The translations under genes and the position numbers were made by a program. Under the pieces are notes generated by a model. That model ran no database searches, had not been told where the DNA came from, and saw only the letters and a list, made by a program, of their open reading frames with translations. Below are positions 10,870 through 22,840 of a DNA stretch of 64,000 nt, piece by piece (the stretch's first letter is position 1; each line of letters opens with the position of its first letter). The stretch is from Malaya genurostris. Taxonomy: Eukaryota > Arthropoda > Insecta > Diptera > Culicidae. Location: contig NC_080572.1 in NCBI RefSeq assembly GCF_030247185.1, forward strand, positions 212,937,435-213,001,434, in the 5' to 3' direction.

Positions 10870-12390
10870 GTGAAAGCGGTAAGTGAAAATTACATACTAA
10901 ACATGTAAATCTTAATCAGTCATGACATAAAACAAAGTTCAGACTCAGACAGAAAAATGAGTTTTATTTATTTTAAAGTTTTCGTTGCATGGAAAATAAT
11001 CAATTACGTTTGAATAGAAATTATGTCTAACAGAATTGTGTCTTCACTGCTTATGTTTATGTTTAGTTTTAACGACCTTGACCGGGTGGAATGAATGGAT
11101 AGGAAAACAAAACAATGTTTCACACTTCTAGAACAACGAAGAAAAAGATATCTGCAACATTCTCAGGAACTGTGAATTGTACTCCGTTCAAGGAAAAAGA
11201 TCTGAGCACCGAAATCGATCTGATCACAGCAAGGCAGCCTCCGTGAAAAACTTTCTCAGTTTCTAATTCACGCTTGAGCCAATACAATGAAACGTGGAGA
11301 AATTCTACCTCAAACGCTGATACCGATAGTATCTATACCGTAAATATTTATCATTTTCATCACCAGCCTCCGTTGTTTTAATTAAAACGCCTTCCCGAGA
11401 TGCACTCTAGTTCCAGCGTTGTGCCTTCGCGGTGGTCAGTGTGCAGTAAGTGTAACACACTGTTTGTCGGCATAGGCATAGTGATCTTCAGCCGAGCATT
11501 AACCGCCCAGCATAACTCGGCCGATCGGCCGGCACGCGATGGCAGCCGGTAATGACGAGGAGATGCTACGATATGTTAATAGGAAATCGCCGAACGTGCT
11601 GCGACCAGTGGACGGACCGGCCGTCCGTCCGACAGTCGTTGGTGAAATCAAAATCGGAAACTCAAACTAATAGCCGTATGCATGCGGAAATTGGCCTACA
11701 AAAATGGCACGTTCCATCTTCTGAGCAGCCTGCCGATTGCCAAGTGACGCTCTGCTCCCGTGATGATGAGTTGAATTAACGAGCTGGCAAATATTACTTT
11801 AGCATGTCATACAGGTATGTTTACTGCCTGTTTGTTGATGAATCGAGATGAAATTAGTGTTGGGTCGTTAGAAACTCTGCCGTCGTCGTTGAACGAAGAT
11901 TCACTGTTCATATTCTTGTTTGTTGTTGTAGTTAATCGTTTGATGGGCCCGGTATTAAGCAAGTTCGTAGAGAGTTGTTTGATTACTAGGTTTGGTTCAC
12001 TATGAAGCAGCAAACGATTGTAAATCACGGAAGGTTGACTGTTTGACTTTAATTAAAAATGCGATCGATCATACAGAGGCAGTTAATGTATCTCGTTACT
12101 GATACAAAAAAATAAGATCATCAATAGGTTCAATGACATTTACGTCAACAGTTCAGTGCTTTAAGTGCACGATAAAAATGATTCTGCTTGTTAAGTGAAC
12201 AGCTGAGCTGGAGTAGACTTCGTGTTTGAACGAATATGTGGAATTGAGCTAGAGACCATTGAAACAATGTTTGAGAATTCGATTACTTCGATTTTGTGTC
12301 TTATATTAATGACGAGATTTAAAAATTCTAAAAAACGTTTTTTTTCGGGATCAGTTCGATTTGTACTCAATTCGTGCAATTTCGACCTAG
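10870..12390. other. Spacer with GC-rich island 11400-11790
   Basis: Most is AT-rich and unrecognised. 11400-11790 is clearly GC-richer and contains near-palindromic cggccgatcggccgg and ggacggaccggccgtccgtcc. Its short open frame has no domain. It could be a regulatory or 5' UTR region, but nothing proves it. Confidence 0.4.
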
Positions 12391-12600
12391 TCTTACCTTT
12401 CCAATAAGCATCCCAAAATACTGAGGCCATAACCTGGTCGGCCACACTTTTGCGTTTTTGGCCGATTTGGACGATTCTCACCGACTGCAGTCCACTTGAC
12501 TCCGGAGCTTAGCGATAGATTCAGGTTTCGTCCGTTGTCACATTTCGATGCATATGCGGTTTATTTTCGGCGAAACAACTCCAAACAATGCTGGAAAACA
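12390..12600 (-). pseudogene. Mariner transposase core fragment
   Basis: The minus strand gives VTTDET followed, with stops, by an ESS...LQSVRIVQIGQKRKSVADQVMASVFWDA-like stretch. This is the region from the first catalytic Asp (DETW, the Trp now a stop) to SxGKVMASVFWDA of mariners. It is a separate, more decayed copy than the one at 13000-13800. Confidence 0.75.
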
Positions 12601-12635
12601 CGTTGTCGTTTTCTGTTTACCGTGAGCAAACACGC

Positions 12636-12860
12636 GTACATAAAATATCCGAAATCGAAAAAAAAAATTGATGCCAAAAGTCTTAGAATTGCATGAAACG
12701 TCGAGATTTAGTACCATCATGATTTTTTTTTTAAATTCGACTTTTTGGGATATCAAGTCCCAGAAAGTCGATTTTTTCAAAAAAAAAAATTTCTGAGGTG
12801 ACACTAAATCTCGACGTTCGGCATCAAAAACAAATTTTCGATTTCATAAATTTTATGTAC
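12636..12860. repeat. Foldback hairpin of about 225 bp
   Basis: The outer arms gtacataaaat (12636) and attttatgtac (to 12860) are complementary. The pairing continues inward through gaaatcgaaaa, tgatgcc and cgtcgagatttagt, and around a centre with cgacttt...gggatatcaagtccc...aaagtcg. It is probably a MITE; no coding potential. Confidence 0.7.
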
Positions 12861-12999
12861 TCCTCCCTAAGGTGATTTTTTATGATCGAAAATTTTCAAA
12901 ACTTAACCGTCGAGCAGCACCCTTTACCCACATCCGATTCAGCTCAAATTTACGTAATTAGAGGGGATCCCACAGTATTTGCATCCTTACATATAACAG

Positions 13000-13799
13000 T
13001 TCGGCTGAAAAGTTCGTATCGTTTAATAGAAACACACATTTTTTGCCAAAATTCGTTTTTATTATTCAACATAATTGCCATCAGAGGCGATACAGCGATT
13101 ATAGCTATCTTCCAACTTTTCGATAGCATTTTTGTAGTACGATTTGTCTTTTGCCTCAAAATAGGCCTCAGTTTCAGCGATTACCTCTTCATTGCTTCTA
13201 AATTTTTTACCAGCGAGCATTCTCTTGAGGTCTGAGAACAGGAAAAAGTCACTTGGGGCCAAATCTGGAGAATACGGTGGACGAGGGAGCAATTCGAAGC
13301 CCAATTCGTTCAATTTCAGCATGGTTTTCATCGACTTGTGACACGGTGCATTGTCTTTGAAACAAAACTTTTTTCTTCTTCAAATGAGGCCGTTTTTTTG
13401 AAATTTCGTCTTTCAAAAGCTCTAATCACGCTATATAATAGTCACTGTTGATGGTTTTTCCCTTTTCAAGGTAGTCGATGAGAATTATACCATGCGAATC
13501 CCAAAATACAGACGCCATAACCTTACCGGCCGATTGTTGAGTCTTTTCATGCTTTGGGTTCGGTTCATCGCGTGCAGTCCACTCAGCTGACTGTCGATTG
13601 GACTCCGGAGTGAAAATATGGAGCCATGTTTCGTCCATTGTTATATATCGACGAAAAAAATCGGTTTTATTTCGATATAACAGCTTCGCCCGGTGCAGAG
13701 TCTGGATAACACTCATCAAGCCATTTTTTGGTATCGGCGGCACTTTTTTTCATCAAAAAGTAGTGTTTCATCAACACACGAAATTCCTTTTTTTTCCAT
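13000..13799 (-). pseudogene. Internally deleted, frameshifted cecropia-type mariner transposase
   Basis: Minus strand. The ATG is near 13799 with a start-like segment (FRVLMKHYFLMKKSAADTKK type). The helix-turn-helix middle is deleted and the frame resumes at NKTDFFRRYITMDETW, with the first catalytic Asp. PESNRQSAEWTARDEPNPK, SAGKVMASVFWDSHGIILID (second Asp region), LEKGKTINSDYYIA and, in another frame, PYSPDLAPSDFFLF (third Asp) follow, then FRSNEEVIAETEAYFEAKDKSYYKN and NYVE with a stop near 13062. The signature is DD34D. The deletion and frameshift make it inactive. A TIR-like start (gttcggctgaaaagttcgta) lies at 13000-13020; a matching right TIR was not found. Confidence 0.88.
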
Positions 13800-13904
13800 T
13801 TTTTTCACAATAACAGAAGTAGCTTCACTCAAAATGCAATATCTCACAAACTAATAATCAGACAGCTGTCAAATTTATACACGTATCTTTTGAAGGTTGG
13901 TACT

Positions 13905-14157
13905 AACTGAAAATGGTATGGATTTAATTCTAGTGGCGCCCTCTCACTTATACCATCATATCTCCGGAACCATAAGTCCAATGGCCCAATACTAGCTTTC
14001 AAACGAACCTAAGACATACAAATACACACAGACATTTTCCGATCTCGTCGAGCTGAGTCGATTGGTATATAACACTATGGGTCTCCGAGGCTCCGTTCGA
14101 TAGTCAGTTTTTCCAGCAATTCTAATATCTTTCTATATGAGAAAGGCAAAAAAACTG
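13905..14157 (-). repeat. Modular mosquito repeat, minus orientation, with tatatgagaaaggca end
   Basis: It contains cataagtccaatgg, tctcgtcgagctgagtcgat, ctccgaggctccgttcg and the end motif tatatgagaaaggcaaaa. These are the reverse of the motifs in the plus copies at 20785 and 26058. This end motif occurs throughout the window. Confidence 0.6.
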
Positions 14158-14179
14158 AATTTTAATATTTATTTATTAT

Positions 14180-14475
14180 TACGTGTTTACGTTTTTACGT
14201 TGTTACGTTTATACTTGTATACCTTTTTACGTTTTTATATTTTAACGTTTTTACGTTTTTACGTTTCTTCGTTTTTACGTTTTTACTTTTCTACGTTTTT
14301 ACATTTTTACGTTTTTACGTTTTCACGTTTTTACGTTTTTACGTTTTTACGTTTTTACGTTTTTACGTTTTTAAGTTTTTACGTTTTCTCGTTTTTACGT
14401 TTTTACGTTTTTACGTTTTTACGTTTTTACGTTCTTAAGTTTTTTACGTTTGTTCGTTTTTACGATTTTAGGTTT
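14180..14475 (+). repeat. Octamer satellite (acgttttt)n
   Basis: About 36 tandem copies of an 8-base unit acgttttt with scattered substitutions. Because 3 x 8 is 24, one frame stays open and would give a repeating octapeptide (FYVFTFLR type). I read that as a by-product of the repeat, not a gene. Confidence 0.92.
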
Positions 14476-14704
14476 TATGTAAAAATTTTATTTTTTTTGA
14501 CAATATCCGTTTATTTTTAACGGAGATATCGAACTATGCACAGCTCCCTTTTTCATGATGTTTCTATTTTAGCATAGTTCGTTTTTGGTAACATAATCGT
14601 TCGAACTTGACATATGTATTAGAAAGATGGCAGTATTTTCAAATTCAAAACAATTTCACATTTATATTGATTTATACCGCTTGCAACAATAATTGCTGGA
14701 AGAA

Positions 14705-16320
14705 CACAATTTCTTACACCCTTATACCATTCGACTCAGTTCGTTGAGATAAGCAATTTTTTGTGTGAAAAATAATTTCATTACAATCCCTTGGGTGAAT
14801 GTAACTGACTTCGGCTACACCGACTTCCGAATTTCGGTTCCAAAAGTATCGGGAATAGAGGAGTTCAATGATTTTCTCCAGGAAAGCAAAAACGAATTTC
14901 TTAAACAAAAATTCAAATTAAAAGACTTAATTTTTATTCGCTTCCGACTTCCAATTATGGAATCACAGGACAATGAGTTTAAAATTCAAACCGTCATAGA
15001 AGATGATACCAAAAAATCTTCAAAGTTGAACTAAAATCCATTCCAATTTATTCGTCATATTAATTTGTCACCGTACGAATTGTCTTGGGTTATGCTGGTC
15101 CCTGAATACAAGGTTCTGAAAGTATCGTAAATAATGACCAAAAATTCTAAAGTGGAACTGACTTCGACATCTCATGGAATGCTTAATCGATTGTCACACG
15201 ACTAGATTCAAAGGAATAATTTTATGGTTGCATACAATTTCTCCTTTCGATCTTATTTGCAGTTCCGAAATTAAAGGATAATGAATGATTGAAATATAAT
15301 TTCGTGAAAACTAAAAGCAGCAAAAAATATTCATGCAAAAAACACATGTGGATCGATATGCAATCCGCAAAATGGCCGAGTGGCATTTACCATTGGATTC
15401 AGTTCGTCGAGTACGCAAAATGTCTGTGTGTGTATGCAACTTTTTTATGTACTAACTTTTCTCGAAGATGATTGGACTGATTTTCACAAACTTAGTTTCA
15501 AATTAAAGGTCTTCTGCTTCCAAACAAAACTCCTGAATATTATTTGAATTCGACTTCCGGTTCCTGAATTATAGAGTAAAATGTGCAATAAAATGTTAAA
15601 AATTAGTGCATCAACTTTTCTCGGAGATGGCATAACCGATTTTCACAAACTGAAATTCAAATGAAAGTTCTTATGATCCCATACGAAATTCCTAAATTAT
15701 GTTCGGATCTGATTTCCGGTTCTGGAGCGGGGTGAAATGTGCAAAAAAATAAAAATATGTATACTAACTTTTTCTCAGAGATGCCGTGATCGATTTTCAA
15801 TAGCTTAGATTCAAATGAATGGTCTAATAAACCTTTACAATTTCATTTCATTTTCAATTTGCGTCCGACTTTCGGTTCCGGAATAATGAGATGTAAGGGG
15901 TTAAAAATTGTATACCATCACTTTAAGGGGCACATCATGAAACGTAAAGTTTTATTTGAACTGACCGTAAAACTATTCTTTTCGATAGTCATTATCAGTA
16001 GACGGCCAAACAAACTGATTTCCTGGTTTCCGGTTTCCAATTCCGGAGGCACCGGAAATAGTGGTCACGTTTTCCCAAATGAATCTCACTCACTTCTCTC
16101 AGCGATGGTTTAACCGATTTTCACAAACGTCAAATGAAAGGTCCGACCTCCGGTTCCAGAATCATAGGGTAAAACGTGTTAAACATTTCATACCATTACT
16201 TAAAGGAGCGAAACAAAAAATATAAACAATTTTCTATATCTGCTTCAAAACTACAATCCTCAAGAATCGAAGAGAATTATTTTAAAGAATACCACAGTAT
16301 TGTATATATTAGATCACTAG
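14705..16320 (+). repeat. Modular repeat block, plus orientation, about 200-bp modules
   Basis: It begins with a 'tataccattcgactcagttcg' type leader and then about five imperfect modules. Each has a variant of tctcggagatggctgaaccg, ttttcacaaactta, aaatgaaaggtcttatg and gacttccggttccggaat. No meaningful coding frame. The same module recurs in blocks at 20.7-23.7, 25.7-26.7, 31.0-32.2, 38.4-39.1, 50.0-50.3 and 51.1-53.4 kb. Confidence 0.75.
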
Positions 16321-16444
16321 GTGGGTTAAGCACGTTTTTTTTTGTAAAATGTGACCGATTTCGATTTCGACTGCGTCCTGTTGTTTACACTTTTCTCTAA
16401 CCACTTGTGCAGTTGTTTATTCGTTTTCATTAGTTTGTTTCGAA

Positions 16445-16990
16445 ATGCGTGGAATTTCAGCAGAACAACGTCGAAAAAGTGTGTACAATTGGTGCACAGA
16501 ACGCGGACTGTCACTGAGAAAGATAGCAAAAATGGAAGGAGTAAGTGAAAAAGCCGTGCGAAATGCAATCAGGAAGTTCGGTGAGGATAACACCTTTGAG
16601 GATAAACCGAAAACGGGTCGAAAAAAGGTCCTGCTAACCCTCAGTTGGATAAACGTATACTGGAGGCGTTCGAGCAAAAGAAGGAGGTTTCAGTTCGGGA
16701 TGTGGCTAAAAAAATGGGCACTTCGAAGTCAAATGTTCTTCGTGCTAAAGAATGTTTGAATCTTCGAACCTATAAGAAGCAGAAACAACCAAAACGTAGT
16801 CCGAAACAAGAAGCATCGATTAGGCCGAGGAATCGAACGCTGTACAATACGATTCTCGGCAGCCGAAACCATTCAACAGTTCGAAAAAGATTGGAAAAAA
16901 AGTGTCAAAACTTGTCGCCAAGAAGTCTGTGCGGAATTTAATGAGGAACGTTCGCAAGAAGATGCGCCAGCTAGTCTATAATGGCTAAGT
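16445..16990 (+). pseudogene. Internally deleted ITmDD37E-type transposase
   Basis: The N-terminal paired helix-turn-helix half is nearly intact: SAEQRRKSVYNWCTERGLSL, then VSEKAVRNAIRKFGEDNTF, a frameshift near 16630, LDKRILEAFEQKKEVSVRDV, MGTSKSNVLRAKECLNLRTY and KQKQPKRSPKQEASIRPR. The frame then jumps to a C-terminal end (SVRNLMRNVRKKMRQLVYNG-like in a third frame) with a stop near 16986. The whole DDE catalytic domain is missing. It is the same superfamily as 48635-49943 but clearly a different subfamily. TIRs were not identified. Confidence 0.8.
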
Positions 16991-16999
16991 AGCAAATGT

Positions 17000-19900
17000 T
17001 GAGAATAATATTCTGTTGTTGTAGTCTAATATTATCAGTATATCGAATAAAATTTGAATATCTAACACTTGTGAATTATATACAACGAAATCGAAGTGCG
17101 TCCATACTTTCTGGAACAGTCTTTAATAGTAGAACGATTCATTTATTCCAATCTTCTATTATTTTTCGTATATTTTGTGTAATTGAAAAATAAATGCGTA
17201 TTTCGATGAACTACTCGAATATAACATCTATATTCAACTATTTTCAACTTCTGTGGTACTAAATGATAAAAACGAACACCAATTTCTGCATGTTAAACAC
17301 GGAAAAGATAGTCGGTTGTTTGTTCGTACTTTCACTGGCTCGAAGTGTCCGATTGATTTTGGTATAACAATAAACAAACATCGGTCCAGCGGTGAAGGTT
17401 TTCCGCACGTGAATTATCACTTTCATGCGTGCAGATCCAATAATACATGTAATTTACATCGTTAGGTACGGTAGCCACTGTACAACTTGAAACAACTGTA
17501 GGAAAATACATGCACTTCACTCGTCATTCGGATCGGATCCCAACAACTCATATTGGAATGCGATCAACCGTGTTCAATCTCGGTTTTTCAAGTGTGAACA
17601 ATTAGTCTGTCGTTTTTATTTACCCATTTTACCGATCACTTCTCGGCGTGTGGAATTTAGCGGCTGCAAGTTCGCTGACCCAGTGAGTGGTGTGTAAACA
17701 GTAAACGGTTGTAAACTCATCGTTTTATCAAACACGTGTTTCATGGTTCCGATTTGAATTGTGTACAATTCGCATTCACTTCGAAAGACACAAAAAAAAC
17801 GGAAAACATCAAGCGAACTATTTCCAATCTCTTTACGATAGACCTTGAGATTCAAACCGGCCAACTTCCAGTCAGTTCGATCAGAGGTTTTCTCGGTGTT
17901 CCACATCTTCGGGGGGGAAAAACGGTATGTTGCAGTTTACCAGGACAGGAAATACGAAGACGAAGAATAGTATTAGCATGGCAAAAGAGCAAAAAAAAAC
18001 AACTCACACACGTTACTCAATTTTCCACCTACGTGATCACGTCGGCGAGCCGATTGGAATCCGAAGAATTGTTGCTGCCGCAGTTGTTCCAAAGAAGACC
18101 AGACCAATTAGGGTAGCTTGCCAGACTGACTGTGGATGGGGGCAGCAGAACCGGATGATTTTCATGATGATGATGATGATGATGATGTGTGGTGTGGTAC
18201 CGTGTTTCGAGTCCTAAGGTGCAGTTTCGATGCCTGCGATAGAAAAGATGTGCGGAGTTAGTAGTAATATAGTAACTTTGTGAAAAAAAAATAGTTATTC
18301 CAATGTTGCCGGTCTGCTAACTTTAGGCCTCTTTGAACTTTAACGCTTTCGAGCGTTCCGAGATTTCACCGAGAAACCCAAGATCGCTGATATCGTATGG
18401 CTGCACTGCCGCCAACTGCTTCGCTCTCCTTATGCTTCAATGATTTTAATGGATTATTATTATTCATCATTTGTGGCTAATCAACATATCAACATACTTA
18501 CATGCTGAATGCAGCTGTATTTGATACAAAAGTAATGCTGAAGAGAGAGAGGGAGAACGTACTTCTTCGGCGGGATCTTTATGAGTTCGCAGATTTAAGC
18601 AAATTTCAGCATATTTCCTGTCGATTAGATCGTGAACAGTTTGGTGTTTTGGTGGAATGGAATTTGATTGCTTTGCAGCTCGATGTAATATCTGGGTGCT
18701 CGGAGGTTATTAGTTATTAACACACCGACGGGGAATAATTGGTAATTCCATGCAATTTGTATAAATCATGTTGCTGCTTTTTCAGTACAAAAAATAAATC
18801 ATATTTGTTACGAAAGGCAAAGATTAACATTTGCGTGTGTTCACCATGCATTTCAAATACCTTTTACGTTTGCAGATTGGAACCGTGTGTAGGAAACAGG
18901 AACTGGTCATGGCTTCCCAGGCAAGCACCTGTTTGTTGTTGGTTTGACGATACTGTTGCCACTCGGACTGGTTTGCTAGTTACTCTCTTATTTGATGTTT
19001 TGTTCAGTCATTCGATTCATTCATCAGTTTATCACTGCTTCGAGGGCAAACGTACGAACGTGTAGATCAGTGGAGAAAAATAAGATATCTTGAAGCTTAG
19101 CTCGACGTGAAGAAAAGGCTGTAGCATTTTGCTTACGTTTACTGAACGCAATATCGTGAGCTGTTGCCATACTGTAGAATTTAGCATGCAAGTTAATTTC
19201 GGTTCGGAAAAGAAAATCATCACATGGGCGGAGTTTGTGTGAGAATCGTGTAGGTGACAACCAGGAAACTAAAAAAATAAATCGCTCACTGTTTCAAGAA
19301 TAACATTGTCTAATAATCATTTTTAGAGCAGAAGCTTGTATTTTTTGGCATGTGATTTTATTATAAGAATTTATTGCGATGAATGTCATGCAAATCCCCT
19401 CGTCAGCCAGAACGGTATTTAACGGTTCCGGGATCGAATGTTTAAGTTTCGAGTATATAAAGTTTTATGTGGAAATTTATCGTTTTTAGACCATATCTAT
19501 CATAATTGACCTTGTAAACAAAATTTGTTTAACGGATGTAAGGGATAATTTGAATCAAAAAAGTTTTTCAAGTGGAACACATCTTTATTTTCTATATAGG
19601 GGTGCAAATCAGAAACTCAAGGAAAAATACACGTAGAAATGTGGTCAGGTTTTAAACACTTGCAGCTCAGTCTATTTTGTATCAATTATTAATATTATTT
19701 CATCATTTGATTGGAAATATTTCTAAGTTTTGATTTGAATGTATGAAGCCACGTATTTTTAATTATATATGATTTAAATTTTGATTAGTAGCGAGTAGTG
19801 TCCTATTTTGTCTGCTAAAAATCTCCGACATACCGGATTTTCCTGCCATAGACGACGGTTTTGAAGTATTCTCGGTAGCTGGCTACCCACAGCAATGAAC

Positions 19901-20690
19901 ACATGATAATATTATTCGAAAATTTACAAACAAACAACCCCTTCTTGTGATGCATATGGAAATGCAGAGGATTGCTCGCACGGAACCACCCGCGATCGTA
20001 TTTCAACCAGAATATTAGTTGATTTCACTATTTCCAATACTTCCGAAACCGGATTCCGAGAACCGGAATAGCCGTAGTGTTTAAATTTTACGTTTTTTTC
20101 TTTACCACTTTATCTGGAATCAGAATTAATTTGCTCAAGTGGCACGTTCTCCTTGTTATTTGGAGATTTGTGCCTTGCCGTGGCTTCTCATCATTTTCCT
20201 TATGAGAAAGGGAATGATAAAAGGAAAATGTGAAGTGAGTGAGGTGGAAAAACAGCAGAAAGCATAAACTACTAAACCTTTTAAGTTCAATACAGAAATA
20301 ATCCATTCACACCAAGAAGAGCGATGAATCCCTTTGACTATAGCTCCTTACAGCATTGGTTGAGAAACGATAGAATATCCTTTAATTTTAGTTACGCATA
20401 CACAGACTAAACCATGTATGGAGAACCGAAAACCCAGATACGTAGTTGCATCAATGCCGAACAGCTACATATCAGCTGATATGAGGTAGCGTAATAATAT
20501 TTACACAAATCACATGAAAAATATTCTGCCCGCTAAATTGTAGCCATGTGATAGTTAAGTTTGCAATGTGCAGTCAGAACTCTGACTAGAATACTACAAT
20601 GATGCTTGGAAGAATGCAGTAGACATTTTGACATTCTCAGATTCATATTCGCCGATTTAAGTGACAATATAAAATTTCTGACACTCTTCT
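17000..20690. other. Spacer, apparently mostly single-copy
   Basis: No transposon protein or strong repeat is visible. It includes a (GAT)n run at 18163-18187 and a perfect 16-bp palindrome catatcagctgatatg at 20468-20483. Open frames around 17.7-18.2 kb look fortuitous. Confidence 0.45.
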
Positions 20691-20973
20691 CCCTGTAATT
20701 CCGGTACCGGAAGTCGTATTTGGATGAAGTTCTAAGTTTTGTATGGGACCATAAGACCTAAGTTTGTAAAAATCAGATATTCTATTTTTGCCTTTCTCAT
20801 ATAGAAAGTTTATGTAACTACTGTTAAAACCGATTTCTGAACAGAGGCCCGTAGGGCCGAGTGTCATTCACCATTCGAATCAGTTCGTCGAGATTCCAAA
20901 ATGCCTGTGTGTATGTGACAAATAATGTAACTCGATTTTCTAAGAGATGGTTGAACCGATTTTCACAAACTCA
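20690..20973 (+). repeat. Modular repeat block interrupted by TIR element
   Basis: It includes tgcctttctcatatagaaag (20790), the leader cgaggcccgtagggccgag type, ccattcgaatcagttcgtcg and gagatggttgaaccg. It resumes after the element at 22891 with ttcaaattgaaagtcttatgg. Confidence 0.7.
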
Positions 20974-21036
20974 TACAACCAAATCTCCGTTTACGAACAC
21001 TTTTTTTACGTTACCTCTTTTTACGTAACTCTTTTT

Positions 21037-21283
21037 ACGAACCAAATCCCAAATAACGTAATCTTTGTTTACGAACCAAATCCCAAATAACGTAATGTTT
21101 TTTTACGAACCAAATCCCAAATAACGTAAACTTTTTTTACGAACCAAATCCCAAATAACGTAATCTTTTTTTACGAACCAAATCCCAAATAACGTAATCT
21201 TTGTTTACGAACCAAATCCCAAATAACGTAATCTTTTTTTACGAACCAAATCCCAAATAACGTAAACTTTTTTTACGAACCAA
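21037..21283 (+). repeat. 34-bp tandem array, seven copies plus a partial
   Basis: Units begin acgaaccaaatcccaaata at 21037, 21071, 21105, 21139, 21173, 21207, 21241 and (partial) 21275, an exact 34-base period. The array is bracketed by a perfect 13-bp inverted pair, acctctttttacg (21013-21025) and cgtaaaaagaggt (21287-21299). One more unit stands alone at 22801-22839. Confidence 0.95.
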
Positions 21284-21339
21284 CTTCGTAAAAAGAGGTT
21301 TTTGCATCCAATGAAAACAATTTCCGGCTCCATAGAAAT

Positions 21340-22760
21340 TACTACAATATGGGAATTTTCGGAACGGGATTGATGAGTAGATGACGGATAACGATGTTTG
21401 AAGTGGTTCGGAAATCCAAGATGGCGACTTCCGGTTTATCGATATTGCTTAAAAACCCTTACAATATGGGTATTTTCGGGACGGGTTTGATGAGTATATA
21501 CCCGCAAATTATGTTTGAAAGCGCTTCAAAAATCATAATGGAGAGTTCAGTTGTATCGGTATTCTTCGACTATCATTACGATATGATTATATATCATTTA
21601 AAAAAAAGTTATGCTTCTGACAAAGGTGTTTCCTGCTAATCATTATTGTTTGAATATTGTACTTTATTTTCGAAATGACCATAACAAGTAGACGTCTGAA
21701 CAGCTATGATAATTTTATATTGTTATAGTTATATTGTATGCTTTCAATATTTTATTGAACAACTGGAAGTCTCAATCTAATATTTGGAAGCAACCACAAA
21801 CATTAAAATTTAGTTTCAAATCAATGACCGTGTTCTCCATTTTTTTTATTTTCAGTGTTACACTTATAATTTCACTTATAATTTCACCGTAACTAACCAC
21901 TTCAAACATCGTCCGTCGTCTACTCATCTATCCCGTTCCGAAAATACCCACATTGTAAAGGTTTTTAAGGTATATCGACAAACCGGAAGTCGCCATCTTG
22001 GATTTACAAACCACTTCAAACATCTTTTTCCGTCAACTACTCATCAATCCCGGTTCCGAAAATAACCACATTGTAAGGGTTTTTAGGAATATTGATAAAC
22101 CGGAAGTCGCAATCTTGGATTTTCGAACCACTTCAAACTTCGCTTTCCGTCAACTACTCATCAATCCCATTCCGAAAATACCCACATTGTAAGGGTTTTT
22201 AGGAATATTTATAAACCGGAAGTCACCATCTTGGATTTCCAAACCACTTCAAACATCGTTTTCCGTCAACTACTCATCAATCCCGTTCCGAAAATACCCA
22301 CATAGTAAAGGTTTTAAGGTATATCGACAAACTGGAAGTCGCCATCTTGGATTTCTGAACTACTTCAAACATCGTCCGTCGTCTACTCATCAATCCCGTT
22401 CCGAAAATACCCACATTGTAAAGATTTTTAAGGTATATCGACAAACCGGAAGTCGCCATCTTGGATTTACAAACCACTTCAAACATCATTTTCCGTCAAC
22501 TACTCATTAATCCCGGTTCCGAAAATACCCACATTGTAAGGGGTTTTTAGGAATATTGATAAACCGGAAGTCGCTATCTTGGATTTCTAACCAACTTCAA
22601 ACATCGTTTTCCGTCAACTCACTCCCGTTCCGAAAATACCCACATTGTAAGGATGTTTAAGGAATATCGATAAACCGGAAGTCGCCATCTTGGATTTTTA
22701 ACCGACCCCAAACATCATTTTCTTGCACCCACTTATCACATCCGTTCCGAAAATGGTCAT
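21340..22760. repeat. About 117-bp satellite, two forward and eight inverted copies
   Basis: The forward copies have cggaacgggattgatgag at about 21360 and a variant at about 21478. The inverted copies are marked by tcccgttccgaaaatacc near 21931, 22048, 22165, 22281, 22394, 22511, 22622 and 22740. Each unit carries aagatggcgacttccggttt or its complement. Spacer 21560-21885 separates the two orientations. Because 117 is divisible by three, parts stay open in the forward-satellite sense (MFEVVxKSKMATSGLSIYL-type peptides); no start, domain or codon signal supports a gene. Confidence 0.9.
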
Positions 22761-22840
22761 GTGATTGGGGTTTCCACATTCATTACACAAAACGTTTTTT
22801 ACGAACCAAATCCCAAATACGTAAACTTTTTTTACGAACT

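Noticed and set aside
12882..13235. 117-codon plus frame
   Set aside because: It lies antisense over the mariner remnant; the minus strand carries the real motif set.
14137..14520. 127-codon frame with repeating FYVFTFLR
   Set aside because: It is the translation of the acgttttt octamer satellite; three repeat units equal eight codons, so it remains open by arithmetic.
17736..18217. Two overlapping frames (126 and 96 codons), one with a run of Met
   Set aside because: The Met run is a (GAT)n microsatellite. No domain, no splice structure and no codon pattern supports a gene.
21037..21283. Regular repeats that could suggest a CRISPR array
   Set aside because: Units are contiguous with no variable spacers, there are no cas genes, and the genome is eukaryotic.
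22277..22489. Repeating 39-residue peptide as a repeat protein
   Set aside because: It comes from the inverted 117-bp satellite; other units in the same array are frame-broken.
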